From: Savagea sp.
Lineage (GTDB): Bacteria; Bacillota; Bacilli; Bacillales_A; Planococcaceae
Assembly: GCA_030152265.1 (NCBI GenBank)
Contig: JASLHQ010000193.1
Location: 1-11,591 of the forward strand
Direction: 5' to 3'
Length of the DNA stretch: 11,591 bases
Under the pieces are notes generated by a model. That model saw only the letters and a program-made list of their open reading frames with translations. It made no database searches and was not told where the DNA came from. The position numbers and the translations under genes are program-made. Positions 1-6,405 of this stretch are shown one piece after another; position 1 is the stretch's first letter, and each line of letters starts with the position of its first letter.

Positions 1-1
1 G

Positions 2-1036
2 TTTAAACACCGCGTCGGCAATAAAGGAGCAGCATTAGCCGTCGTTGCAGCGGCAGCGGTGATGACGTACGGGGGCGTGAGCGTTTATATTGTAGCGTTT
101 TGTATTTATCCCATTGCGGTCTCATTATTCGAAAGCGCCAATATTCCTCACCGCTTTATTCCAGCGGCTCTCGTCTTCGGTTCGATTTCGTTCACGATGA
201 CGTCACCAGGATCACCGGAAATTCAAAACTTAATTCCGACTGAATATTTCGGTACGACGCCGACAGCGGGGGGCTGGATTGGTGTCGTCGGGGCATTGAT
301 GATTATGGTTCTTGGTGGAATTGCGTTCCAAATGATGGTGAATCGTGCAGTGCGCAACGGTGAAGTGTTCCAATTGCCGTATGAACGAACGGAGCCAATC
401 GTACAAAATGATGCGAAGTTACCGTCGATTATTATTGCAATTTTACCTTTAGTGACAGTCGTTACGGTGTTGAACGTGCTCGCGAAATTTATCGCGACAC
501 AACATGCGGTCATCGTCGCATTGTTTGCAGGTAGTGTCATCGCCTGGTTGCTCATGTACCGAAATGTGAAAGAACATATGAAAATTTTATCGATCAGTGT
601 GGAGAACGCTCTACTTGCGATTGCGAATACGAGTGCGGTCGTCGGATTCGGAGCGGTCGCTTCCAAAGTTCCCGCATTCACATCAATCGTTGACGGTTTG
701 ACGAATATGCCTGGTTTAGAATATGCAGGACTCGCGATTGCAGTTACGATTATCGCCGGGATTACAGGGTCTGCAGCAGGCGGACTCGGAATCGCTTTAC
801 CACTTTTAGCACCGATTTACATGGCGCAAGGATTAGATCCTGGCGCGATGCACCGTATTTCGGCATTCGCTTCAGGTGGACTCGATTCTTTACCGCATAA
901 CGGGTATATCGTTACGACGGTTCAAGGGGTAGCGAAGGAAACGCATAAGGCGGCGTATAAACCGATTCTCGTCTTAAGCGTCATCATTCCTACTATTGTG
1001 TTAGCGGTAGTTGTTCTTATGTACACGATCTTTTAA
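2..1036 (+). CDS. GntP-family permease, 5'-truncated by window edge
   Basis: This is the C-terminal 344 residues of a polytopic inner-membrane transporter. The reading frame is open back to the first complete codon (position 2), so the true start lies outside the window. GntP-family proteins are usually about 440-450 residues, so roughly 100 are missing. The family takes up gluconate and related small organic or hydroxy acids by proton symport. Supporting features are the SPGSPEIQN segment near the start, long hydrophobic helices throughout, a glycine-rich ITGSAAGGLGIALPLL stretch, and the late FASGGLDSLPHNGY motif followed by a final hydrophobic helix ending YTIF. The LPHNG region resembles members linked with hydroxybutyrate or citrate-type substrates, but the substrate cannot be fixed from sequence. 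The gene is followed at once by an intrinsic terminator, so it ends its transcription unit. Family call is firm, substrate unknown. Confidence 0.88.
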   Translation, partial: FKHRVGNKGAALAVVAAAAVMTYGGVSVYIVAFCIYPIAVSLFESANIPHRFIPAALVFGSISFTMTSPGSPEIQNLIPTEYFGTTPTAGGWIGVVGALMIMVLGGIAFQMMVNRAVRNGEVFQLPYERTEPIVQNDAKLPSIIIAILPLVTVVTVLNVLAKFIATQHAVIVALFAGSVIAWLLMYRNVKEHMKILSISVENALLAIANTSAVVGFGAVASKVPAFTSIVDGLTNMPGLEYAGLAIAVTIIAGITGSAAGGLGIALPLLAPIYMAQGLDPGAMHRISAFASGGLDSLPHNGYIVTTVQGVAKETHKAAYKPILVLSVIIPTIVLAVVVLMYTIF

Positions 1037-1040
1037 TAAA

Positions 1041-1085
1041 GACGAGCGTCCTCATAGCGAGAGGAACGCTCGTTTTCTCTTTTTG
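1041..1085 (+). terminator. Intrinsic terminator after GntP permease
   Basis: It begins five bases after the permease stop codon. The arms CGAGCGT and ACGCTCG pair, and inner CCTC/GAGG extends the stem with a one-base bulge. The loop is about seven bases, and the hairpin is followed by a T-rich tail (TTTTCTCTTTTT). It separates the permease from the yibE-like gene, whose start codon is only 35 bases further on. Confidence 0.85.
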
Positions 1086-1119
1086 AACGTGATAAACTGA
1101 ACGAGAAAGGAGTGAGCGA

Positions 1120-2199
1120 ATGAAAAAATGGATCATCGCTAGTATTTTTCTAGTCGTCGCTTCACTCAGTTTAGCGTTTACGTGGAACAATGCGACGTAT
1201 TATGACAAACCGATCGTTAAAGTACAAGAAGTGACCGTCGTAGAAGAAGAGACGATTGTCGATTCGTATCGCAATGAAGACCATCTCGTCACGCAACAAA
1301 TTGTCGGCGAATGGCAAAACGGTAAAAAGAAAGGGAAGCAAGTAGAGTGGACGCATATCGCCTCGCGTTCCGGCGCTGCGGACTTTTTGTTGAAAGAGAG
1401 GATGCACGTCTTTATGGAGCGCCATCAAGGAGAATGGATGGCCGTTCAAGTGAAGCGGGACTATGTCGTCGTATTAGCGATGTTCGGCTTTATCGGGTTT
1501 TTGCTTCTCGTCGGAGGCAGACAAGGGATGTTTTCACTCATCAGTTTCGGAGTGAACGTTTTGCTCTTGTACGGGGCCATTCATCTGTATGTGCAGACGA
1601 ATAACATATCTTTAATTGCGCTCGCCATCATGTTAGCGATTTGTTTCGTCGTCGTTTCGCTCGTCAGTGTGAGTGGACTGTCGCCGAAAACATATGTAGC
1701 GATTGTGACGAGTCTCGTCGCGACATTCGTCTCGCTCGGTGTCGTTTTGCTCATTTTTGCGTGGACGAATGAGCGAGGGTTGAATTATGAAGAGATGCAG
1801 TTTTTAAGTCGTCCGTACCGTACAGTATTTATCGCAGGGCTCATCATCGGCTCACTCGGAGCGGTGATGGATGTGGCGATGACGATGGCGTCTACTTTAT
1901 TTGAACTCGCCGAACAACCGAATGCTACACTCGCTCGTTTAAAGGGAGCGGGGGAAGAAGTCGGTCGCGACATTATGGGAACGATTACGAGCATTTTATT
2001 TTTCGCTTATATGAGCGGGTCGGTTCCTGTCATGTTGCTTTATGTGATGAATGACGTACCGTTAAATTATACGTTTTCGATGAATTTATCATTGGAGTTT
2101 GCGCGGGCGCTTGCCGGTAGCATCGGCATCGTACTCGCGATTCCGATCAGTCTTCATATGACGCTACGTTACTTAAGACGGAAGAAGGTGATCACATGA
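1120..2199 (+). CDS. YibE/F-family membrane protein (YibE-like, first of pair)
   Basis: A 359-residue integral membrane protein of the YibE/F family; the molecular function is not established. An N-terminal hydrophobic anchor or signal (residues 1-20) precedes a hydrophilic, probably extracytoplasmic domain (about 22-112). Seven further hydrophobic segments follow, near 114-133, 138-158, 163-184, 191-215, 233-257, 284-310 and 330-349. The family core is visible as GSLGAVMDVAMTMAS (244-258) plus EL, and GRDIMGTITSILFFAY (282-297). The start is set by AAAGGAG at 1106-1112, seven bases before ATG. Its TGA overlaps the ATG of the next gene (ATGA, four bases), so the two are translationally coupled. 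Only 35 bases separate it from the upstream terminator and I see no convincing -35/-10 there (at best a weak TGaTAAACT at 1090-1098), so its promoter is uncertain. Confidence 0.87.
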   Translation: MKKWIIASIFLVVASLSLAFTWNNATYYDKPIVKVQEVTVVEEETIVDSYRNEDHLVTQQIVGEWQNGKKKGKQVEWTHIASRSGAADFLLKERMHVFMERHQGEWMAVQVKRDYVVVLAMFGFIGFLLLVGGRQGMFSLISFGVNVLLLYGAIHLYVQTNNISLIALAIMLAICFVVVSLVSVSGLSPKTYVAIVTSLVATFVSLGVVLLIFAWTNERGLNYEEMQFLSRPYRTVFIAGLIIGSLGAVMDVAMTMASTLFELAEQPNATLARLKGAGEEVGRDIMGTITSILFFAYMSGSVPVMLLYVMNDVPLNYTFSMNLSLEFARALAGSIGIVLAIPISLHMTLRYLRRKKVIT

Positions 2200-2960
2200 G
2201 TGCACTCGTATTGATGAGTATCGTGTTGTTCGCTTTAATGACCTATGTCGGCAAGTGGCAAGGAGTGCGCGCGTTTATCGCGTTCTTCTTAAACTTCGGA
2301 GCCCTCATCGTCTTACTATTTTTCCTCGTCAATCCAGACGTGCCGATCATTTTAGTGACCGCTTTACTCGTCGTTGTCGTCGGTGTCATTAATTTATTTT
2401 TCATCAACGGTGTTCATGAAAAGACGAAAATCGCCTTCGCTTCGACGTTGTTAACGGCGCTTCTCATTTTTGGGTGGATTACGTGGTTGAATGGAATGGG
2501 AAGTATTCAAGGATTCGGGGAAGAGGAGATGGATGAACTGACGATTTTCTCTTTACATGTCGGGTTAGAATTCGTCAAAATTGGGGCGGCTGTCATCGTC
2601 ATGAGTACGATCGGTGCGATTATGGATGTTGCCATCTCTATCGTGACGGCGCTCTATGAACTAGCGAAATACGACCGAGCCGTCACGCGACGTGAACTAT
2701 TCGCCTCAGGCATACGAATCGGTCGCGACATTTTAGGGACGGATACAAATACGTTATTTTTCGCCTTTTTCGGAGGATATTTAGCGCTTTTACTCTGGTT
2801 TAAAGACCTTTCGTACACTTTTGGAGAAATGATCAATTCAAAAGTATTTAGTGCAGAAATGGTAACGATCTTTTCAGCGGGTATGGCGATCGCACTCGTC
2901 ATTCCGATTACGACAATATTAACCGTATGGCGTGTTAAAAAAAGCGATCTCTCTTCATGA
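2196..2960 (+). CDS. YibE/F-family membrane protein (YibF-like, second of pair)
   Basis: A 254-residue paralogue of the preceding protein that lacks its anchored extracytoplasmic domain. It is almost entirely membrane-embedded, with hydrophobic segments near 3-18, 24-44, 48-70, 78-98, 125-152, 183-202 and 218-246. It carries the same two family blocks: IGAIMDVAISIVTALYEL (139-156) and GRDILGTDTNTLFFAF (176-191). The start overlaps the upstream stop codon (ATGA), with GAAGGTG a few bases upstream as a moderate ribosome site, as expected for coupled translation. The pair probably forms one heteromeric membrane complex; this is inferred from coupling and shared domains. The last six or so codons form the 5' arm of a terminator hairpin, and the stop is nine bases from that of the convergent regulator gene. 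Confidence 0.87.
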   Translation: MSALVLMSIVLFALMTYVGKWQGVRAFIAFFLNFGALIVLLFFLVNPDVPIILVTALLVVVVGVINLFFINGVHEKTKIAFASTLLTALLIFGWITWLNGMGSIQGFGEEEMDELTIFSLHVGLEFVKIGAAVIVMSTIGAIMDVAISIVTALYELAKYDRAVTRRELFASGIRIGRDILGTDTNTLFFAFFGGYLALLLWFKDLSYTFGEMINSKVFSAEMVTIFSAGMAIALVIPITTILTVWRVKKSDLSS

Positions 2961-2971
2961 GATCGCTTTTT
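2939..2971. terminator. Bidirectional terminator embedded in two convergent gene ends
   Basis: A perfect 13-bp stem (AAAAAGCGATCTC / GAGATCGCTTTTT) with a seven-base loop. It has T-runs on both strands: five T on plus, seven on minus. It covers the last codons and stop of the YibF-like gene and reaches the TAA of the minus-strand regulator, so both genes share this single hairpin within their coding sequence. Confidence 0.9.
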
Positions 2972-5069
2972 AGTCGACGTATTCTCGTTCTTCAATATGG
3001 AATTGTTGAATTTGGTTGTACAGCCATGTGCGACTAATGCCGAGGAGGCGACTGGCGCGTGCTTTGTTGCCGTTTGCTTCTCGTAATGCTTGAATGATCG
3101 TGGCGCGTTCTGCTTCTTTCTTTGTCGCTTCATAACGATTGCGAACAGGCATGTCTTGTTGAGCAGGCGTCACTTGTTCCGGTAAATGGTGGAGGTCGAT
3201 GTAATATTCGGCGTGAATCGTCGTTAAGTTCGCCGCGCGTTCTAACATATTGTACAATTCACGCACATTTCCGGGCCAATCGTATGTGAGCAAGCGCGCT
3301 AAGGCAGGGTGTGTAATCCCTTGAATGCGAAAGCCTGAACGGTTTAAGTCGCGGATGATTTCTTCGACGATGCTCGGCAAATCTTCCATCCGTTCGCGTA
3401 ACGGTGGGATGTGAATCGGCATAATGTGTAAACGATAATATAAATCTTCTCTAAATTTCCCTTGTTGAATCAAACTCGGTAAATCACGATTCGTTGCGGC
3501 GATAATTTTCGTATCGAGTTGAATCGTTTGATGGCTGCCGAGCGGTTCAAATTCTTTTTCTTGCAGTACTCGTAGTAATTTCGTTTGAAGCGGGTATGGC
3601 ATATCGCCAATTTCGTCTAAAAACAGCGTTCCATTTTGGGCGAGTTCAAATTTCCCTTTTTTCCCGCCTTTTTTCGCTCCTGTAAATGCCCCTTCCGCAT
3701 AGCCGAATAGCTCTGCTTCTAGCAATTCACCTGGAATCGCTGCGCAGTTAATTTGAATGAAGGCGCCCGTTTGTTTACTCGATGCGTGAATGGCATGAGC
3801 AAACAATTCTTTCCCTGTCCCGCTTTCCCCGAGCAATAAAACAGTCGAACGACTTTGAGCGACCGCATACGCTTCTCGTTTAATTTTTTGCATCGGTTCT
3901 GATTCTCCGATAATGTGGGCGAACGTATATTTCGTCCCTTTCATTTCGGTCAATTCTTGTTCGTAGTAGGTCACTTGTTGTTCGAGTTGATTCACTTTTT
4001 GAATCGCTTTTTGAAGTTGGGTCAACCCTTGGTACGTAATTTTACAAATGGCGCCGACGAAATGGTCTCCGTCATGGATCGGTAAAATCGTAATGAGCGA
4101 TTGTTTTTCTCTAATTAACGTAGGTACGTTTTGAAGACGGACGCCTTTTTGAATGCTTTCTTCCACTTGTAACTCTGGAAATAGCGTCGTAATGTTCCGG
4201 TTGAGCACGTCGCGTTCTGTCACTTTAAACAATTGACAAAATCCGTCATTCACCATCGTAATTTGAAATTGTTCATTCACTAAAATAAGTCCGTCATAGG
4301 CAAGTTCAACGACTGTGCGCAATTTATGCTCCCATTCTTTTGAAAAATGTAGCTCTTTCGCTGTCTGTTCAAGTTGGGTGACATCTTCTAAGACGATCAT
4401 CGCTCCGATCAGTTCGTCGTGTTGGTCGTAGAGCGGATGCCCTTTAGCAAATAAGCTATGCTGATTGATTGTGAGACGGACGGTTAAACTTTGACGTTCG
4501 TTTAATACCGATTGTACGACTTCTACGAGTGGGGCATCTTGAGGAAGTTCGCCAAAATGGAAGTAGTCATCTGGCCACCCGAGTAATGTTTGAACGAAAT
4601 GATTCATCGAAATCATTTGGCCACGTAAATCGACGGAAAACAAACCGAAGTTTAAATGGTGGAACATGAGTTCAAGTTCCGATTCCATCCGTTCTAAAAT
4701 TTGATTGTACGCTGCTAAAATTTCCGTCGTCGACATCATGCCGATCGGTTGTTTCTGTTCATTTAAAACAGGGGCATGACCGATTTTGAGTCGCAGTAAT
4801 TTTTGCCTGACGTCAGGAATCGTTTCCGTCGGTTGCAAGCTGTACGGCTCGTAATTGACGAGCGCTTCAATATAACTATCGACAGAACGACCGTCCGCTA
4901 ATGCTTCAATCAAACGGTTTTTCGGTAAAATGCCAACGAGTTGACCTGTTTCTTGGACGACCGGTAAAATATGTTGTTTCGTCTTTGCGAATTGAATGAG
5001 TGCATATTGTAATGTATCGGTCGTTTCTAATGTCGTAAATTGATGCGTCATCACATCTCGAACGAGCAT
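2970..5069 (-). CDS. Sigma-54-dependent activator, CBS-CBS-PAS-PAS-AAA+-Fis
   Basis: A 699-residue bacterial enhancer-binding protein that remodels sigma-54 RNA polymerase by ATP hydrolysis. Domains in order are two CBS motifs (about 1-56 and 65-122), PAS 1 (about 132-235), PAS 2 (about 250-345), a coiled-coil linker (350-377), an AAA+ domain (384-615) and a Fis-type helix-turn-helix (about 660-690). The AAA+ domain is intact: Walker A GESGTGKE (414-421), sigma-54 contact loop GAFTGA (460-465), Walker B GTLFLDE (480-486), and FREDLYYRL (539-547) with the arginine-finger region. It is therefore expected to be an active sigma-54 activator. There is no response-regulator receiver, so it should respond to ligands, probably adenylate-type nucleotides at CBS and a small molecule at PAS (family inference). 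I chose ATG at 5069 over GTG at 5081 because AAAGGTGG sits eight bases before the ATG and overlaps the GTG. It is divergent from the acyl-CoA operon that carries a sigma-54 promoter, its obvious target. Confidence 0.93.
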   Translation of the reverse strand: MLVRDVMTHQFTTLETTDTLQYALIQFAKTKQHILPVVQETGQLVGILPKNRLIEALADGRSVDSYIEALVNYEPYSLQPTETIPDVRQKLLRLKIGHAPVLNEQKQPIGMMSTTEILAAYNQILERMESELELMFHHLNFGLFSVDLRGQMISMNHFVQTLLGWPDDYFHFGELPQDAPLVEVVQSVLNERQSLTVRLTINQHSLFAKGHPLYDQHDELIGAMIVLEDVTQLEQTAKELHFSKEWEHKLRTVVELAYDGLILVNEQFQITMVNDGFCQLFKVTERDVLNRNITTLFPELQVEESIQKGVRLQNVPTLIREKQSLITILPIHDGDHFVGAICKITYQGLTQLQKAIQKVNQLEQQVTYYEQELTEMKGTKYTFAHIIGESEPMQKIKREAYAVAQSRSTVLLLGESGTGKELFAHAIHASSKQTGAFIQINCAAIPGELLEAELFGYAEGAFTGAKKGGKKGKFELAQNGTLFLDEIGDMPYPLQTKLLRVLQEKEFEPLGSHQTIQLDTKIIAATNRDLPSLIQQGKFREDLYYRLHIMPIHIPPLRERMEDLPSIVEEIIRDLNRSGFRIQGITHPALARLLTYDWPGNVRELYNMLERAANLTTIHAEYYIDLHHLPEQVTPAQQDMPVRNRYEATKKEAERATIIQALREANGNKARASRLLGISRTWLYNQIQQFHIEEREYVD

Positions 5070-5077
5070 GACACATT

Positions 5078-5085
5078 CCACCTTT
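5078..5085 (-). promoter_or_regulatory. Ribosome binding site deciding the regulator start
   Basis: Read on the minus strand this is AAAGGTGG, ending eight bases before the ATG at 5069. The alternative in-frame GTG at 5081 lies inside this site and would have no ribosome site of its own. Confidence 0.75.
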
Positions 5086-5094
5086 CCGTTAAGT

Positions 5095-5123
5095 ATTATG
5101 AACAGTTTACACTTTTCTGTTAA
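5095..5123 (-). promoter_or_regulatory. Sigma-A promoter of the regulator gene
   Basis: On the minus strand, TTAACA (5118-5123), a 17-base spacer and CATAAT (5095-5100) each differ from the -35 and -10 consensus by one base. The expected start site is near 5088, giving a short leader of about 20 bases before the ATG at 5069. One TTTACA element (5105-5111) lies in the spacer, so a bound regulator could repress its own gene. Confidence 0.7.
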
Positions 5124-5162
5124 TTTTTGTTTACACTTTCACTTTACATGAAAAATGTAAAC
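5105..5162. promoter_or_regulatory. Candidate upstream activating sites (TTTACA repeats)
   Basis: GTTTACAC occurs at 5105-5112 and again 24 bases later at 5129-5136. TTTACAT (5143-5149) and ATGTAAA (5155-5161) form a perfect 7-bp inverted repeat with a five-base spacer. All lie about 50-110 bases upstream of the predicted sigma-54 start site, where enhancer-binding proteins usually bind, and between the regulator and its probable target. Which copies are the true operator is unknown. The rightmost half overlaps a catabolite-repression-like box. Confidence 0.5.
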
Positions 5163-5170
5163 GCTTCAAT
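5155..5170 (+). promoter_or_regulatory. Possible cre (CcpA) site upstream of acyl-CoA operon
   Basis: ATGTAAACGCTTCAAT matches the Bacillus cre consensus WTGNAARCGNWWWCAW at 14 of 16 positions, with misses at positions 13 and 14. It lies between the TTTACA repeats and the sigma-54 promoter, where CcpA could block activator-polymerase contact. It is a pattern match only, and its left half is shared with the inverted repeat. Confidence 0.35.
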
Positions 5171-5186
5171 AGCCATCTTTCAATGA

Positions 5187-5204
5187 TTGGCATGCTTATT
5201 GCAT
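5187..5204 (+). promoter_or_regulatory. Sigma-54 (-24/-12) promoter of the acyl-CoA operon
   Basis: TTGGCATGCTTATTGCAT fits the sigma-54 consensus TTGGCACG-N4-TTGCAT very closely. The invariant GG (5189-5190) and GC (5201-5202) have exactly the required spacing. The expected start site is about 5214, some 32 bases before the ATG at 5246. A divergent activator with an intact GAFTGA loop is adjacent, which strongly supports function. Confidence 0.9.
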
Positions 5205-5228
5205 CTCTTATATTGGCATCATACATAC

Positions 5229-5239
5229 AAAGGGAGAGG
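5229..5239 (+). promoter_or_regulatory. Ribosome binding site deciding the dehydrogenase start
   Basis: AAAGGGAGAGG ends six bases before ATG at 5246 (GGAG core nine bases before). The same frame stays open upstream to an ATG at 5183, but that codon lies before the predicted transcription start. Confidence 0.8.
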
Positions 5240-5245
5240 AAAGTT

Positions 5246-6388
5246 ATGCAAGCAGAATTAGATTTGTTTAGAAAGTCGATTGAAGCATTCGCTGAAAAGC
5301 ACGTTGCACCGTATTTTGATCAGTGGGAAAAAGAAGGGAATACACCACGCGAGTTATGGAATAAGTTAGGGGAAGAAGGATTCCTTTGCGTCGACATTCC
5401 AGAAGAGTACGGCGGACTTGGCGTTCCGTATCAATTCGCGGCACTCGTCGTAGAAGAGTTTAACCGTTTAGGATACGGTTCGATTTCAGTGAACATTTCG
5501 GTTCATGCGAATATCGTTTCGCACTACATTTTAAGCTCAGGAACAGAAGAGCAAAAATTACATTATTTGCCGAAGATGGTGACGGGGGAAATCGTCGGGG
5601 CAATCGCGATGACAGAGCCAAACGCAGGAAGTGACTTACAAGGAATGAAAGCGACGGCTGTTTACAATGAAGCGGACGAAACGTTTACAATCAATGGTGC
5701 GAAAACATTTATTACGAACGGGGAGCATAGCGATTTAATTATCGTCGCAGCGCGTACGGATTCGAGTGTTCGCGCTTCAAAAGGAACGTCGCTCTTCTTA
5801 GTGGATGCGCCGATTGAAGGATTTGAACGCGGAACGAACTTAGATAAAATCGGTCTTCTTTCATGCGATACGATGGAGTTATTTTTCGAAGATGTCGTCG
5901 TCGGGAAAGATAAATTGCTCGGGGAATTGCACGGCGGATTTATTACATTAATGAAAGAATTGCCGAAAGAGCGTTTATCACTCGCAGCAGGAGCACTCGG
6001 TGCGTTAGAAGGAGCGTTAGAGTGGACGATTCAATACGTGAAAGAGCGTCAAGCGTTCGGTCAACCACTTAGCAACTTCCAAAATACGCGCTATAAAATT
6101 GCGGAGATGAAAACAGAAGCAGCGATGAATCGTGCATTTATCGAAAAATGTTACCAATTGCTCGACCGCGGAGAGCTCGATACAGCGACAGCAAGTATGG
6201 CAAAACTCGCATGTACAGAGGCGCAAGGTCGCATCGTCGATGAGTGTTTACAGCTGTTCGGCGGTTACGGCTACATGCGTGAATATCCGATCGCTCGTGC
6301 GTTCGTCGATGCGCGCGTACAACGAATTTACGGAGGAACTTCTGAAATTATGAAAGAAATTATTAGCCGCGACATTTTCGGACGTTAA
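5246..6388 (+). CDS. Acyl-CoA dehydrogenase, LCAD/IVD-type active site
   Basis: A 380-residue FAD-dependent acyl-CoA dehydrogenase, the usual family length. It oxidises acyl-CoA to 2,3-enoyl-CoA and passes electrons to ETF. Visible features are the substrate/FAD signature AMTEPNAGSD (121-130), FITNG (165-169 region), RQAFGQPLSNFQ (268-279), LQLFGGYGYMREYPI (345-359 region) and the C-terminal RIYGGTSEIMKEI. In medium- and short-chain enzymes the catalytic glutamate lies in YEGT. Here that residue is Gly363 (codon 6332-6334). The base is instead expected to be Glu242 in ELPKERL (codon 5969-5971), as in long-chain and isovaleryl-CoA dehydrogenases; the C-terminal half closely resembles mammalian LCAD as I recall it. 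The start is ATG 5246, because the open frame back to 5183 only translates the promoter. First gene of a sigma-54 operon. Exact acyl substrate unknown; a branched chain is likely from its neighbours. Confidence 0.93.
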   Translation: MQAELDLFRKSIEAFAEKHVAPYFDQWEKEGNTPRELWNKLGEEGFLCVDIPEEYGGLGVPYQFAALVVEEFNRLGYGSISVNISVHANIVSHYILSSGTEEQKLHYLPKMVTGEIVGAIAMTEPNAGSDLQGMKATAVYNEADETFTINGAKTFITNGEHSDLIIVAARTDSSVRASKGTSLFLVDAPIEGFERGTNLDKIGLLSCDTMELFFEDVVVGKDKLLGELHGGFITLMKELPKERLSLAAGALGALEGALEWTIQYVKERQAFGQPLSNFQNTRYKIAEMKTEAAMNRAFIEKCYQLLDRGELDTATASMAKLACTEAQGRIVDECLQLFGGYGYMREYPIARAFVDARVQRIYGGTSEIMKEIISRDIFGR

Positions 6389-6405
6389 GTAAAGGGGAGT
6401 GTGCC

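Noticed and set aside
223..681. Minus-strand open frame of 152 codons inside the permease
   Set aside because: A shadow of the GntP permease frame, with low-complexity composition (many T, N, A) and no start signal.
1086..1119. Dedicated promoter for the yibE-like gene
   Set aside because: Only a weak extended -10 (TGaTAAACT) without a matching -35; not strong enough to list as a feature.
2654..3133. Minus-strand open frame of 159 codons across the yibF/regulator junction
   Set aside because: It overlaps two well-supported genes and a terminator in a different frame, and its product has no domain features.
5067..5081. GTG at 5081 as the regulator start
   Set aside because: The AAAGGTGG ribosome site overlaps this codon; ATG at 5069 has ideal spacing and the CBS domain begins there.
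5101..5170. CRISPR-like or integration-site repeats
   Set aside because: The TTTACA repeats are short (6-8 bases), irregularly spaced and confined to one promoter region; they fit operator sites and not an array or att site.
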